Positions 23,612 through 32,000 of a stretch of 64,000 nt of DNA are shown one piece after another (within the stretch, counting starts at the first letter, position 1; every line of letters begins with the position of its first letter). The position numbers were made by a program, and so were the translations under genes. A model generated the notes under the pieces. It had not been told where the DNA came from and ran no database searches. It was given only the letters and a program-made list of their open reading frames with translations. Origin of the DNA: Oceanibium sediminis (GTDB lineage Bacteria; Pseudomonadota; Alphaproteobacteria; Rhodobacterales; Rhodobacteraceae); the NCBI RefSeq assembly GCF_003265325.1, contig NZ_QGNX01000003.1:492155-556154 (forward strand). The letters run 5' to 3'.

Positions 23612-25444
23612 ATGACTGACACCGACGTTTCCGCCCCGATTCCGGCTGACGCTCCAGCACCAGCGCAAGCGCCCTACCAGGTGCTGGCGCGCAAGTACCG
23701 GCCCTCGACCTTCGCGGATCTGATCGGGCAGGGCGCGATGGTGCAGACCCTTCAGAACGCCTTCGAGGCGGACCGCATCGCCCATGCGTTCATCCTGACC
23801 GGGGTGCGCGGGGTGGGTAAGACGACCACGGCACGCATCGTGGCCAAGGGGCTGAACTGCGTCGGGCCGGATGGTACCGGCGGGCCGACGATCACGCCCT
23901 GCGACCAGTGCGAATCCTGCATCGCCATCGGCGCGGGCCGCCACGTTGACGTGATGGAGATGGACGCCGCCAGCCGCACCGGCGTCGGCGACATCCGCGA
24001 GATCATCGACAGCGTGCACTACCGGGCCGCCAGCGCGCGCTACAAGGTCTATATCATCGACGAGGTCCACATGCTCTCGACCAGCGCGTTCAACGCGCTG
24101 CTGAAGACGCTTGAGGAACCGCCCGAGCATGTGAAGTTCATCTTCGCCACGACCGAGATTCGCAAGGTTCCGGTCACGGTCCTCAGCCGTTGCCAGCGCT
24201 TCGATCTGCGCCGGATCGAGGCGGAGGTGATGATCGCCCACCTCCGCGGCATCGCCGAAAAGGAAGGCGCGGCCCTGGCCGACGACGCGCTGGCGCTGAT
24301 CGCGCGTGCCGCCGAAGGCTCTGTCCGGGATGCGCTCAGCCTGATGGACCAGGCGATTGCCCATGGCCATGGCGAGGTGACCGCCGACCAGGTGCGCGCC
24401 ATGCTCGGCATGGCGGACCGGGGCCGGGTGATGGACCTGTTCGACCTGGTGATGAAGGGCGACGCCGGGGGCGCGCTGGCCGAACTGTCCGGGCAATACG
24501 CCGATGGCGCGGACCCGGTTGCGGTGCTGCGCGACATGGCCGAGGTGACGCACTGGGTGTCCCTGTTGAAGGTGACGCCCGAAGCGGGCGACGACCCCAC
24601 CGTCAGCCCGACGGAACGGGACCGAGGCCAGCAGATGGCCGGGGGCCTGAGCCTGCGCCAGCTGGCGCGGATGTGGCAGATGTGCCTGAAGGCGCTGGAG
24701 GAGGTAGCCGCCGCCCCCAGCCCGATGATGGCCGCCGAAATGGCGGTGATCCGCATGACTCACGTGGCGGACCTGCCGACACCCGGGGAACTGGTGCAGA
24801 AGCTGAAATCCGCGCCGCCCGGACTGGGCGCGCCGCGCCCCGGTGGGGGCGGTGGCAATGGCAACGGTGGCGGCAATGGCGCGGGCCCGGTTTCGGCGGC
24901 GCCGGCGGGCATGGCGCCACAGGGCGGCGGACATGGCGGCGGCGGTGGCGGCGCGCGGATGAGCGCGGCCCAACCTGCCGTGGCCGAACAGAACGAGGCG
25001 CTGCTGCGCTATGAAACCTTCGAAGACGTGATCGCCCTGATCCGCACGCGCCGGGACATGCGCCTGCTGGTCGAGGTGGAATCCCATGTCCGCCTTGTGC
25101 GCTATGCCCCCGGCCGGCTGGAGTTCGAGCCGACGCCCGACGCACCGCGCGACTTGGCTGCGCGGCTGGCGCGCCAGTTGCAGGCCTGGACCGGCGTGCG
25201 CTGGGGCGTTTCCGTCGTCTCCGAAGGTGGCGGGGAAACCATCGCCGAGGCGAACGCCGCCCGGCGCACGGACCTGATCGGCCAGGCGATGCGCCACCCG
25301 CTGATGCAGGCCGTCATCGCCGCCTTTCCCGGCGTGAGCGACGCCAACATCAAGGTGACCGAACCGATGGAGGAAGCCCCCGAGCCGGTGGTTCCCTACG
25401 AGGAACAGGGCGAGGACTGGGACCCGCTGGACGATTTCGACTGA
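23612..25444 (+). CDS. dnaX: DNA polymerase III subunit gamma/tau
   Basis: The clamp-loader ATPase of the replisome, 610 residues. After a Pro/Ala-rich N-terminus, the family opening YQVLARKYRPSTFADLIGQ appears. Walker A is GVRGVGKTTTARI, the zinc module has Cys residues in NCVGPDGTGG and CDQCESC, and Walker B plus sensor read IIDEVHMLSTSAFNALLKTLEEPP. Domain III is followed by a Gly/Asn-rich linker (about residues 408-450) and a C-terminal tau-specific domain (ETFEDVIALIRTRRD) that should contact the polymerase alpha subunit. I chose ATG 23612 (MTDTDVSAP); the frame runs 49 codons further up without family similarity. It is followed by the YbaB gene and recR. Confidence 0.96.
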   Translation: MTDTDVSAPIPADAPAPAQAPYQVLARKYRPSTFADLIGQGAMVQTLQNAFEADRIAHAFILTGVRGVGKTTTARIVAKGLNCVGPDGTGGPTITPCDQCESCIAIGAGRHVDVMEMDAASRTGVGDIREIIDSVHYRAASARYKVYIIDEVHMLSTSAFNALLKTLEEPPEHVKFIFATTEIRKVPVTVLSRCQRFDLRRIEAEVMIAHLRGIAEKEGAALADDALALIARAAEGSVRDALSLMDQAIAHGHGEVTADQVRAMLGMADRGRVMDLFDLVMKGDAGGALAELSGQYADGADPVAVLRDMAEVTHWVSLLKVTPEAGDDPTVSPTERDRGQQMAGGLSLRQLARMWQMCLKALEEVAAAPSPMMAAEMAVIRMTHVADLPTPGELVQKLKSAPPGLGAPRPGGGGGNGNGGGNGAGPVSAAPAGMAPQGGGHGGGGGGARMSAAQPAVAEQNEALLRYETFEDVIALIRTRRDMRLLVEVESHVRLVRYAPGRLEFEPTPDAPRDLAARLARQLQAWTGVRWGVSVVSEGGGETIAEANAARRTDLIGQAMRHPLMQAVIAAFPGVSDANIKVTEPMEEAPEPVVPYEEQGEDWDPLDDFD

Positions 25445-25562
25445 TCCCGTACTACGTTTTCGCGTGCTCCAAGCAGCCGCGTGGCCTTGTTCCCATGCCG
25501 TGGCGTGCGTATGTCTGTCCGATGCGGATCCTGCGGATCCCGATGACAAGCGGAGAAAAGAG

Positions 25563-25907
25563 ATGCTGAAGGGACTGGGCGGTCTTGGCGATATGGCCAA
25601 GATGATGAAACAGGCGCAGGAGATGCAGGCGAAGCTTGCCGAGGCGCAGCAAAACCTTGAGACGATCACCGTCGAGGGCGAGGCCGGCGCGGGGCTGGTC
25701 AAGGCCACCGCCACCGCGAAGGGCGAGTTGACGGGCCTGTCAATCGATCCCTCGATCTTCTCGCCCGAAGACAAGGAAGTGGCCGAGGATCTGATCCTTG
25801 CCGCGATCAAGGACGCCCAGAAGCGCGCGGCCGAACGCTCGCAAGCCGAGATGGCCAAGGTCACGGAAGGGCTGGACCTGCCGCCGGGCATGAAGTTGCC
25901 TTTCTGA
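25563..25907 (+). CDS. YbaB/EbfC-family nucleoid-associated protein
   Basis: A 114-residue DNA-binding dimer of the YbaB/EbfC family. The protein starts MLKGLGGLGDMAKMMKQAQEMQ, the typical Gly/Met-rich helix, and contains VKATATAKGELTGLSIDPS and a C-terminal PPGMKLPF. GGAGAAAAG precedes the start. The dnaX-ybaB-recR order is conserved widely in bacteria and supports a role linked to replication or recombination. Confidence 0.95.
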   Translation: MLKGLGGLGDMAKMMKQAQEMQAKLAEAQQNLETITVEGEAGAGLVKATATAKGELTGLSIDPSIFSPEDKEVAEDLILAAIKDAQKRAAERSQAEMAKVTEGLDLPPGMKLPF

Positions 25908-25929
25908 GCACGGGCGGGCCGTCGCCGGA

Positions 25930-25965
25930 GCCTCCGGCGGGGATATTTTGAGACTTTGGAGGGGC
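25930..25965. repeat. Rhodobacteraceae-type intergenic motif, copy C
   Basis: GCCTCCGGCGGGGATATTTT followed by GAGACTTTGGAGGGG, 22 bp after the YbaB gene stop. It shares the left half with copy B (13669); the right half diverges from copies A and B. Confidence 0.6.
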
Positions 25966-26072
25966 GGTGTATCGCCCCGCCCCCGGCACGGAGCCGGTTG
26001 CAGGCGTGGCCCTTTGGGGGGCGCCGGCTTTTGGGTGCTTGACTGTTCCCGCCCGGCCCGAAACAACAGGGC

Positions 26073-26672
26073 ATGAGCGACGCGGGACGGGAAATCGAAC
26101 GACTTGTGGACCTGCTGGCGCGGTTGCCGGGGCTTGGCCCCCGCTCCGCCCGCCGGGCGGTATTGGCGCTTTTGAAAAAGCGCGTGCAGCTGATGGAGCC
26201 GCTTGCGCGCGCGCTGGCGGATGTGGCGGCGAGCGTGCGGACCTGTGAGACCTGCGGCAACCTTGGTTCCGGGGCGCAATGTGCGATTTGCAGCGATCCC
26301 AAGCGGTCCTCGGCGGAAATCTGCGTGGTGGAGGAGGTGGCCGACCTTTGGGCGATGGAGCGAGGGCGCGCCTTTCGGGGCCGCTATCACGTTCTGGGTG
26401 GCGTCCTGTCGGCGCTGGACGGCGTGGGGCCGGAGGAGTTGCGCATCCCCGACCTGTTGCGCCGGATCGAGGCGGGCGGCGTGGAGGAGGTGATCCTCGC
26501 GCTCAATGCCACGGTGGACGGCCAGACCACGGCCCATTACATCGCCGACCGGCTTGAGGGATCGGCCGTGCAGGTCACTTCTCTTGCGCAGGGCGTGCCT
26601 GTGGGTGGGGAGCTGGACTACCTGGACGACGGCACGATTTCAGCGGCGCTACGGGCCCGCAAGCGATTCTGA
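26073..26672 (+). CDS. recR: Recombination mediator RecR
   Basis: A 199-residue RecFOR-pathway protein. An N-terminal helix-hairpin-helix ([17 protein letters not shown]) binds DNA, a Cys4 zinc finger follows (CETCG and CAICSD), then a TOPRIM domain ([32 protein letters not shown]) and the C-terminal Walker-B-like [15 protein letters not shown] that marks RecR. It is the third gene of the dnaX neighbourhood. Its last 24 bases overlap the 3' end of the convergent DMT permease gene. Confidence 0.96.
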   Translation: MSDAGREIERLVDLLARLPGLGPRSARRAVLALLKKRVQLMEPLARALADVAASVRTCETCGNLGSGAQCAICSDPKRSSAEICVVEEVADLWAMERGRAFRGRYHVLGGVLSALDGVGPEELRIPDLLRRIEAGGVEEVILALNATVDGQTTAHYIADRLEGSAVQVTSLAQGVPVGGELDYLDDGTISAALRARKRF

Positions 26673-27608
26673 GGCTTTCATCGCGGCGCGGGCCTGGCGC
26701 CGCGACATCGCCTCGCGCCGGGCGATGTAAAGCGTGGCACCGACGATTATCGCCGCCCCGAGATAGGTGTAGATGTCGGGCTTTTCGCTGAAGAAGAAAT
26801 AACCGCCGAATCCGATCAGTACCAGGCGCAGGTAGGTCACGGGGCCCAGCACCGATGCCTCGGCGTGGCGATAGGCCTGGATATCGGCGATCCCGCGGAT
26901 GATCCCGCTGACCATGACCACCGCGACAAGCCCCCAGGCGAGGGCGGTGGGCGGCAGGCTGGCCACCGGCAGCGCCACGGGGATCGAAAGCACCAGCGTC
27001 ACGACGACGGAGGAGACATAGGCGGCGACCGGGCCATCGGCCTCGGCCAGGGCGCGAGACTGCGTGAGGGCAATGGCGAAGCAGGCGGAGGAGCCGAGGG
27101 CCGTGACCATCGCCCAGTCCAGCGGCGCGAGGCCGGGGCGCAGGATGACGATGGCGCCGAGGAAGCCGACGATCACGGCGCCCCAGCGCCGGGGGCCGAC
27201 GTATTCGTTCTGGGTGAGCGCGGCGATGACGGTGGCGAAGATCGGCGCGGTCATCATCAGCACTGCCGAGGTGGCAAGCGGGAGTTCGGTGAGCGTGTAG
27301 AAGCCAAGGTGCGTGGCGACGGCGATCAGCGTCCCGCGCGTCAGGTGTAGCCAGGGCTTGGTGAAGCGCATCGCGCGTAGTTGGCGCACGACCAACAGGG
27401 CGGGCAGCAGCAGTGCCACGCTCAATCCCGCGCGCAGGGCGACGAGCATCCGGCTGTCGATACTGGCGCCGAGGGCCTTCACGCCGATGCTCATTGCGCT
27501 GGCCCCGAGCACCGAGATCAGGATCCAGATCACACCACGCAGATTATCCCGCACGGGGGCGGGGATGGCACCGACGGGGGCGTGGTTAATATGCACGGGC
27601 TCAACCAT
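26649..27608 (-). CDS. DMT-superfamily (EamA) membrane transporter
   Basis: A 319-residue inner-membrane protein with about ten hydrophobic helices in two EamA repeats ([21 protein letters not shown] starts repeat 1, and [23 protein letters not shown] falls at the start of repeat 2). Such proteins export or import metabolites such as amino acids or S-adenosylmethionine; specificity is not readable. I place the start at 27608 (MVEPVHINH); upstream codons look non-coding and no clear ribosome site is visible. Its 3' end overlaps recR by 24 bases on the opposite strand. Confidence 0.88.
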   Translation of the reverse strand: MVEPVHINHAPVGAIPAPVRDNLRGVIWILISVLGASAMSIGVKALGASIDSRMLVALRAGLSVALLLPALLVVRQLRAMRFTKPWLHLTRGTLIAVATHLGFYTLTELPLATSAVLMMTAPIFATVIAALTQNEYVGPRRWGAVIVGFLGAIVILRPGLAPLDWAMVTALGSSACFAIALTQSRALAEADGPVAAYVSSVVVTLVLSIPVALPVASLPPTALAWGLVAVVMVSGIIRGIADIQAYRHAEASVLGPVTYLRLVLIGFGGYFFFSEKPDIYTYLGAAIIVGATLYIARREAMSRRQARAAMKASESLAGP

Positions 27609-27871
27609 GTCAAAGGCATAGGCCCGCGCGCGGGGGGTTACAAGGGCGCGCGGCGGGGGCCGATCGGGGCGAGGTGGCGCGATCATGGTGCGAGGTGTCG
27701 GCGGAGGCGCTGCGGTAATGCCCACTGGGGGGGACGTGAGGCGTCACGGCAGGAACCGGTGTTTTCCCCGCGTTTGTTTGTCCTGCCGGGGCAGGGATGC
27801 CGCGCGCGGTTGGCGGGCTGTTCCGCCCGTCCTGCCAGTGGAGGGTCACGGCCGGTTTGGCTTTGCGGGGC

Positions 27872-28873
27872 TCATGATTGCTGTTCGCGGGGCCAGTGTA
27901 TCCGCGTGGGCGGCTCACCATCCGTACTTGCGGTGGGGTCGAACGCGGGGGCGGAGCGTGGGCGCGGCGGGGATTCCGGTTCGGATGTGGCGGCGGGCGC
28001 GGGCCGTGCCGGGCGCAGCCAGGGGCGCAGGGTGACCGGGGGGGAAACGTCTTCGCTTGCGCCCTGCCGGGGGGGCTGCGCGGCGTCCTTTGCCTGGTCG
28101 TCCCGCGTGGTTTGGGGGGCTGGCGGACTGTCGGCGTCAGTGCCGATGCGATAGGAGAGCGCGCTCAGTTGCCGCTCGATCCGGGCGCTCACCGCGGCCT
28201 GGCGCTTGGCCACGTCGGTCTGCGCGCTGAGCCGGGCGTTAAGGTCCGCCTTCTGGTCGAGGCGCGGCAGGGCGTCGGCCAGTTTCTGGGTGATGCCCTT
28301 TTCCAGCGTGGCCGCCTGATCGCTGAGCGCGGCGGAGATCTGGGAGGAGAGGCGTTGAAGCCGCGACTCTTCCTCTTCCTTGCGCGCGGCGAGTTGGGCG
28401 GCGATCATCTCCGGCAGGCCGGCGAGGGCGTCGCGCACCTCCTGCATGACCTGTTCAGCGGCGGCGGGCTCGGCCAGGCGTTTGCGCACGTCGCCGAGGA
28501 TGTCCTGCAATTCCTGCGTGGCAAGCCCCGGCGGCGAACCGTCGCCGCCCTGCTCCGACGCGGCTTCCTGGCGGTGCGCGGCGGTGACGAGCGTCACCTG
28601 CGCCTCGGCCATCACGGCGAGGGATCTTTCGATGCGCTCAAGCCCCGAAAGCGCCGCGTCGCGCGGCGGGGGCGGCGCGGTGGGCGCGGGTTCCACCGGG
28701 GCGGCTGCCTTTTCCGGGGCAGGCCGGGGCCCCGGATCGGAGGCCGCGCGCGCGGCCCGGCCCAGCCAGGGCAAATGGCCGTTGCACCACTGCAAGACGT
28801 GCCACGCCGCCAGTGTGACAACGAAGCCGACAGCGGCGAATCCTAGGGTGGGAATCAAGATCTCATAGCTCAC
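27872..28873 (-). CDS. Membrane-anchored coiled-coil protein, unknown function
   Basis: About 333 residues. One N-terminal membrane helix (ILIPTLGFAAVGFVVTLAAWHVLQW), then a Pro/Ala-rich linker, a long helical, probably coiled-coil region (LQDILGDVRKRLAEPAAAEQVMQEVRDAL to RIERQLSALSYRIG when read in parts) and a disordered Pro/Ser-rich C-terminus. I take GTG 28873 (VSYEIL) as start because the helix begins right after it; GTG 28960 would add 29 residues. The layout resembles anchored scaffold proteins, but I recognise no family. It lies downstream of the cyclase gene on the same strand with 156 bp between. Confidence 0.6.
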   Translation of the reverse strand: MSYEILIPTLGFAAVGFVVTLAAWHVLQWCNGHLPWLGRAARAASDPGPRPAPEKAAAPVEPAPTAPPPPRDAALSGLERIERSLAVMAEAQVTLVTAAHRQEAASEQGGDGSPPGLATQELQDILGDVRKRLAEPAAAEQVMQEVRDALAGLPEMIAAQLAARKEEEESRLQRLSSQISAALSDQAATLEKGITQKLADALPRLDQKADLNARLSAQTDVAKRQAAVSARIERQLSALSYRIGTDADSPPAPQTTRDDQAKDAAQPPRQGASEDVSPPVTLRPWLRPARPAPAATSEPESPPRPRSAPAFDPTASTDGEPPTRIHWPREQQS

Positions 28874-29029
28874 GACGGGCCTGCCCGGTTTACCACCGGG
28901 ATCGCCCCCGGCACGTTCAGCCAACACGGTTCTGCTTACTGTGTGGTTAATAGTGCCCACATTTTTCAGCCAATGCGCCCTTATGCGCCGAGACCAGGTG
29001 ATTTATGTGGTATTTCTGCCCTGTGGCGC

Positions 29030-32000
29030 CTATTCCGCGGCGCGTCCCGCGGCGACGGGGTCTGCCATGGCGGTTTCGGCCCGTGCGGCCAGCGCGTCGG
29101 CCACCGGGTCGCCGCCCGCAGCGGCTGCCGCGGCGCGGAAGCCTTCGGCGGCCTCCCCCAAAGCGCCGTCCTGAAGCGCGTCCAGCGCCGCCTTGAAAAC
29201 GGGCAGCGTCGCAAGGCGGTTGGCGCGTTGCGCCTCGGGAAGCGCGTCGAGGCATTCGAACAAGTCGACCGGGGCCTTGCGCCCGGCCACATGCGCGGGC
29301 CCGAGCGGGCGCAGATCGAATCGGTCCGGCGCGCCGAGCGCGTCCACGGTGGTGCGGCTGAGCAGCAGCGGCGTGCGGTACAACTTGGTCAGCCCCTCTA
29401 TCCGCGAGGCGGTGTTCACCGCGTCGCCGAGCACGCCGCATTGCATGTGGTCCGTGTCGCCGACCATGCCAAGGATCACCGGCCCGGTTTCGACCCCGAT
29501 GCCGAAACGCAGCTCGGGCAGGTCGGCCCTTTCGCGGTTGTAGCCCTCAAGCCCCTTGATCATCGACAGCGCCCCGAAAAGGGCCATTTCAGCGCTGACT
29601 GGGAACAGGGCCAGCAACCCGTCGCCCATGTAATTGCCGACGAACCCCTTGTTGGCGGCGATGCCGGGCTGCACGTGGCTGAGGTAGCGGTTGATCATCT
29701 CGATCGTGCGTTTCGGGCCGATCCCGCCGGAGATCCGGGTGAAGCTGCGCAGGTCGGCGAAAACGACGCTCATCGGGGTTTCGACCGCCTCGTTCAGGCT
29801 GACGTCGGTGATGCTCTCATAGCCGAGGTTGGACAGAAGCGCCTCGGGGACGAAGCGGCGGTTCGCCTCGGTCTGGCGGGTCTGCGCGTCGAGCGCGTCC
29901 TGCACCCGCGCGTAGAGTCGGGCGTTCTCCAGGCTGATCCCGGCCTGGGTGCAGAAAGCCTCGGCGATTTCGACACGGCCCTCGGTGAAGGCGTGGCTGG
30001 CAACGCTGTTTTCAAGGTAGATCGCGCCCGTCGTGCGCCCCTGGACGGACAGCGGCACGCAGAGAATTGCGCGCGCCCCGGTGCCGCGCACATGGGCATC
30101 CCCATCCAGCAGCTGGTCTGACAGGGCGACGTTGATGACGATCGTATCGCCGGTGCGCAGGCACAGGTCCACCGCCGGGCGGGCGAGGGCGGTGAAATCG
30201 TCAAGCGGGATGGCCAGCGGTTCGGGCGGGGTATCGGTTCGGGCCTCCACCTCCACCACGGGGCGGGAAGCTTCGTCCATCAGGATCAGCACGCCGCGAT
30301 CGGCGTTGGCCCCCTGAAGAACCGCGCCGAGCAGGCGCTCGATCAGGGCGTCGCGGTCGATCTCGGTCGCGACGGCGCCGATGCTGGAAATGAAGTTGCG
30401 CAGGTCCAGCGCGGCGGAGCCGGTGGCGGCGGCGGAGTCCTGTACCGGCGCCAGGCGGCCCATGCCGCCGGTGCGGTCGAGCTGCCGGTTGGCCAGCGCC
30501 GGCGCGCCCCAGGCGTCGAACAGCTGCGCGGCGCGGATGCGGGAGTTGGCCGCCTCGGACGGGTTGCCGGCCTGTTCCAGCACGTCGCCAAGGCGGGCTT
30601 GCGCCATTGCCTGGTACAGCGGGGCGCGGGCCGTCGCCGCCTCGGTCGCGCGGGTCAGGGCGAGGATCGCGCGCCCGGTGTCGCCCGCCGCCAGCGCCTG
30701 TTCCGCCCGCAGCAGGTCGAGGCGGTGGGCCATGTTGGCGGGGCAGTACTTCGCCCAGGTGGCCACCCGTCGCATCTGCGCCCGTGCGATCCGGCGCAGC
30801 TTGCGCGCCCGCGGGCGCTGCAGCGTCGCGGCAAGCTGGAAGGCGTTCAGCGCGCGATAGAACGCCAGCGCGGGCACCAGGACCTGCGCGACGGCGTTTT
30901 CCTCGTATTTCGCGGACAGGGCGAAGTTTTCCTCCGCTGCCTCAAGCCGACCGGCGTAGTGATGCAGGATGCCGGAGGACAGCGCGGTCTGGGTGATCTG
31001 CACGCCGTGGTTGCGCTCCAGCGCCTCGGCCATCTTCGAGGGGTGATCGTAGAGCGGGCCGCTCAGGACTTCGTCCAGAACGGGGCGGCGCAAGGCGCGG
31101 ATCAGTTCTACCCAGGACAGGAAGGTGTGTTTCACATGCTCCATGTTGCAGTCACGCAGGTAGTCCACCACCTCGGCGTAGCGCTGGTCCATGTCCAGCG
31201 CGCGGCCCGAGAACAGGTCGGTGTAAAGCAGCACGCCCGCGCAATAGGTCGCGTCCTCCTCGTCGCCCGCATCGCGGTTCTGGGCCCAGTCCTGCAACAG
31301 CGGGCCGACGGCGGCCTCCAGCGGTTCCTTCCAGTGGCGGATGAAGGTGTTGAACACGAAGCGGGCGCGCGCCTCGTCCCCGCCGCCATAGCGCTTGCCG
31401 GTGGTCAGGGCCAGTTGGCCGAAGGCGTAGCCCCGGTCGATCATGCCGAGCACCCCGCACAGCACCAGCGCCCAGACCGCGAACCCGTAGGGCGAGGCGG
31501 GACTTAGCCCGTGCTTCAGGCTGAGCCGGGTCGCGGTAATGCCGATCAGGGGCAGAAGGTTGGGTTCCGCGAAATAGGCGGTGCCGGAGGTTTGCGTGGC
31601 GAAGCGGATCGCGGCGCGGATCTGGTTGTCGTCGGTTTCCGGCAGGTCGGCGAAATCCTCCGGGGCACGCCGGCCCTGCACCGCAAGCGCGCTTGCGACG
31701 GCGGCGAGCACATGCCCCTTGTGGGGTTTGCGGGGCAGGGGCACGCCCAGCGTGTTGGACACGGCGACAACGATATCCGCCGCGTCGTCATTGCGGTTCT
31801 CCGTCGCGAGGTAGCGGATCCTGAGCCCCTGGATCGCGGCGATATGCTCGGGCTCTCGAACATGGGTCAGGGCCTCGTCCGAGAGCCGTTCCAGCTCCTC
31901 GATGTCGCCCACCGCGAAGGCGCATTCGGCGCGGGTCAGAAGCAGGCCGGTGATGGTGGGGCGCGCCGTCGCCCAGGGGGTGTCGGGAAGCAGGCTCTGT

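Noticed and set aside
24835-24960. Glycine-codon repeats as a CRISPR or tandem repeat array
   Set aside because: They are irregular GGC/GGT codons inside dnaX, without repeat-spacer structure.
24790-24970. Programmed frameshift in dnaX (gamma form)
   Set aside because: No A-rich slippery heptamer is visible near the Gly-rich linker; the frame is continuous to the tau C-terminus.
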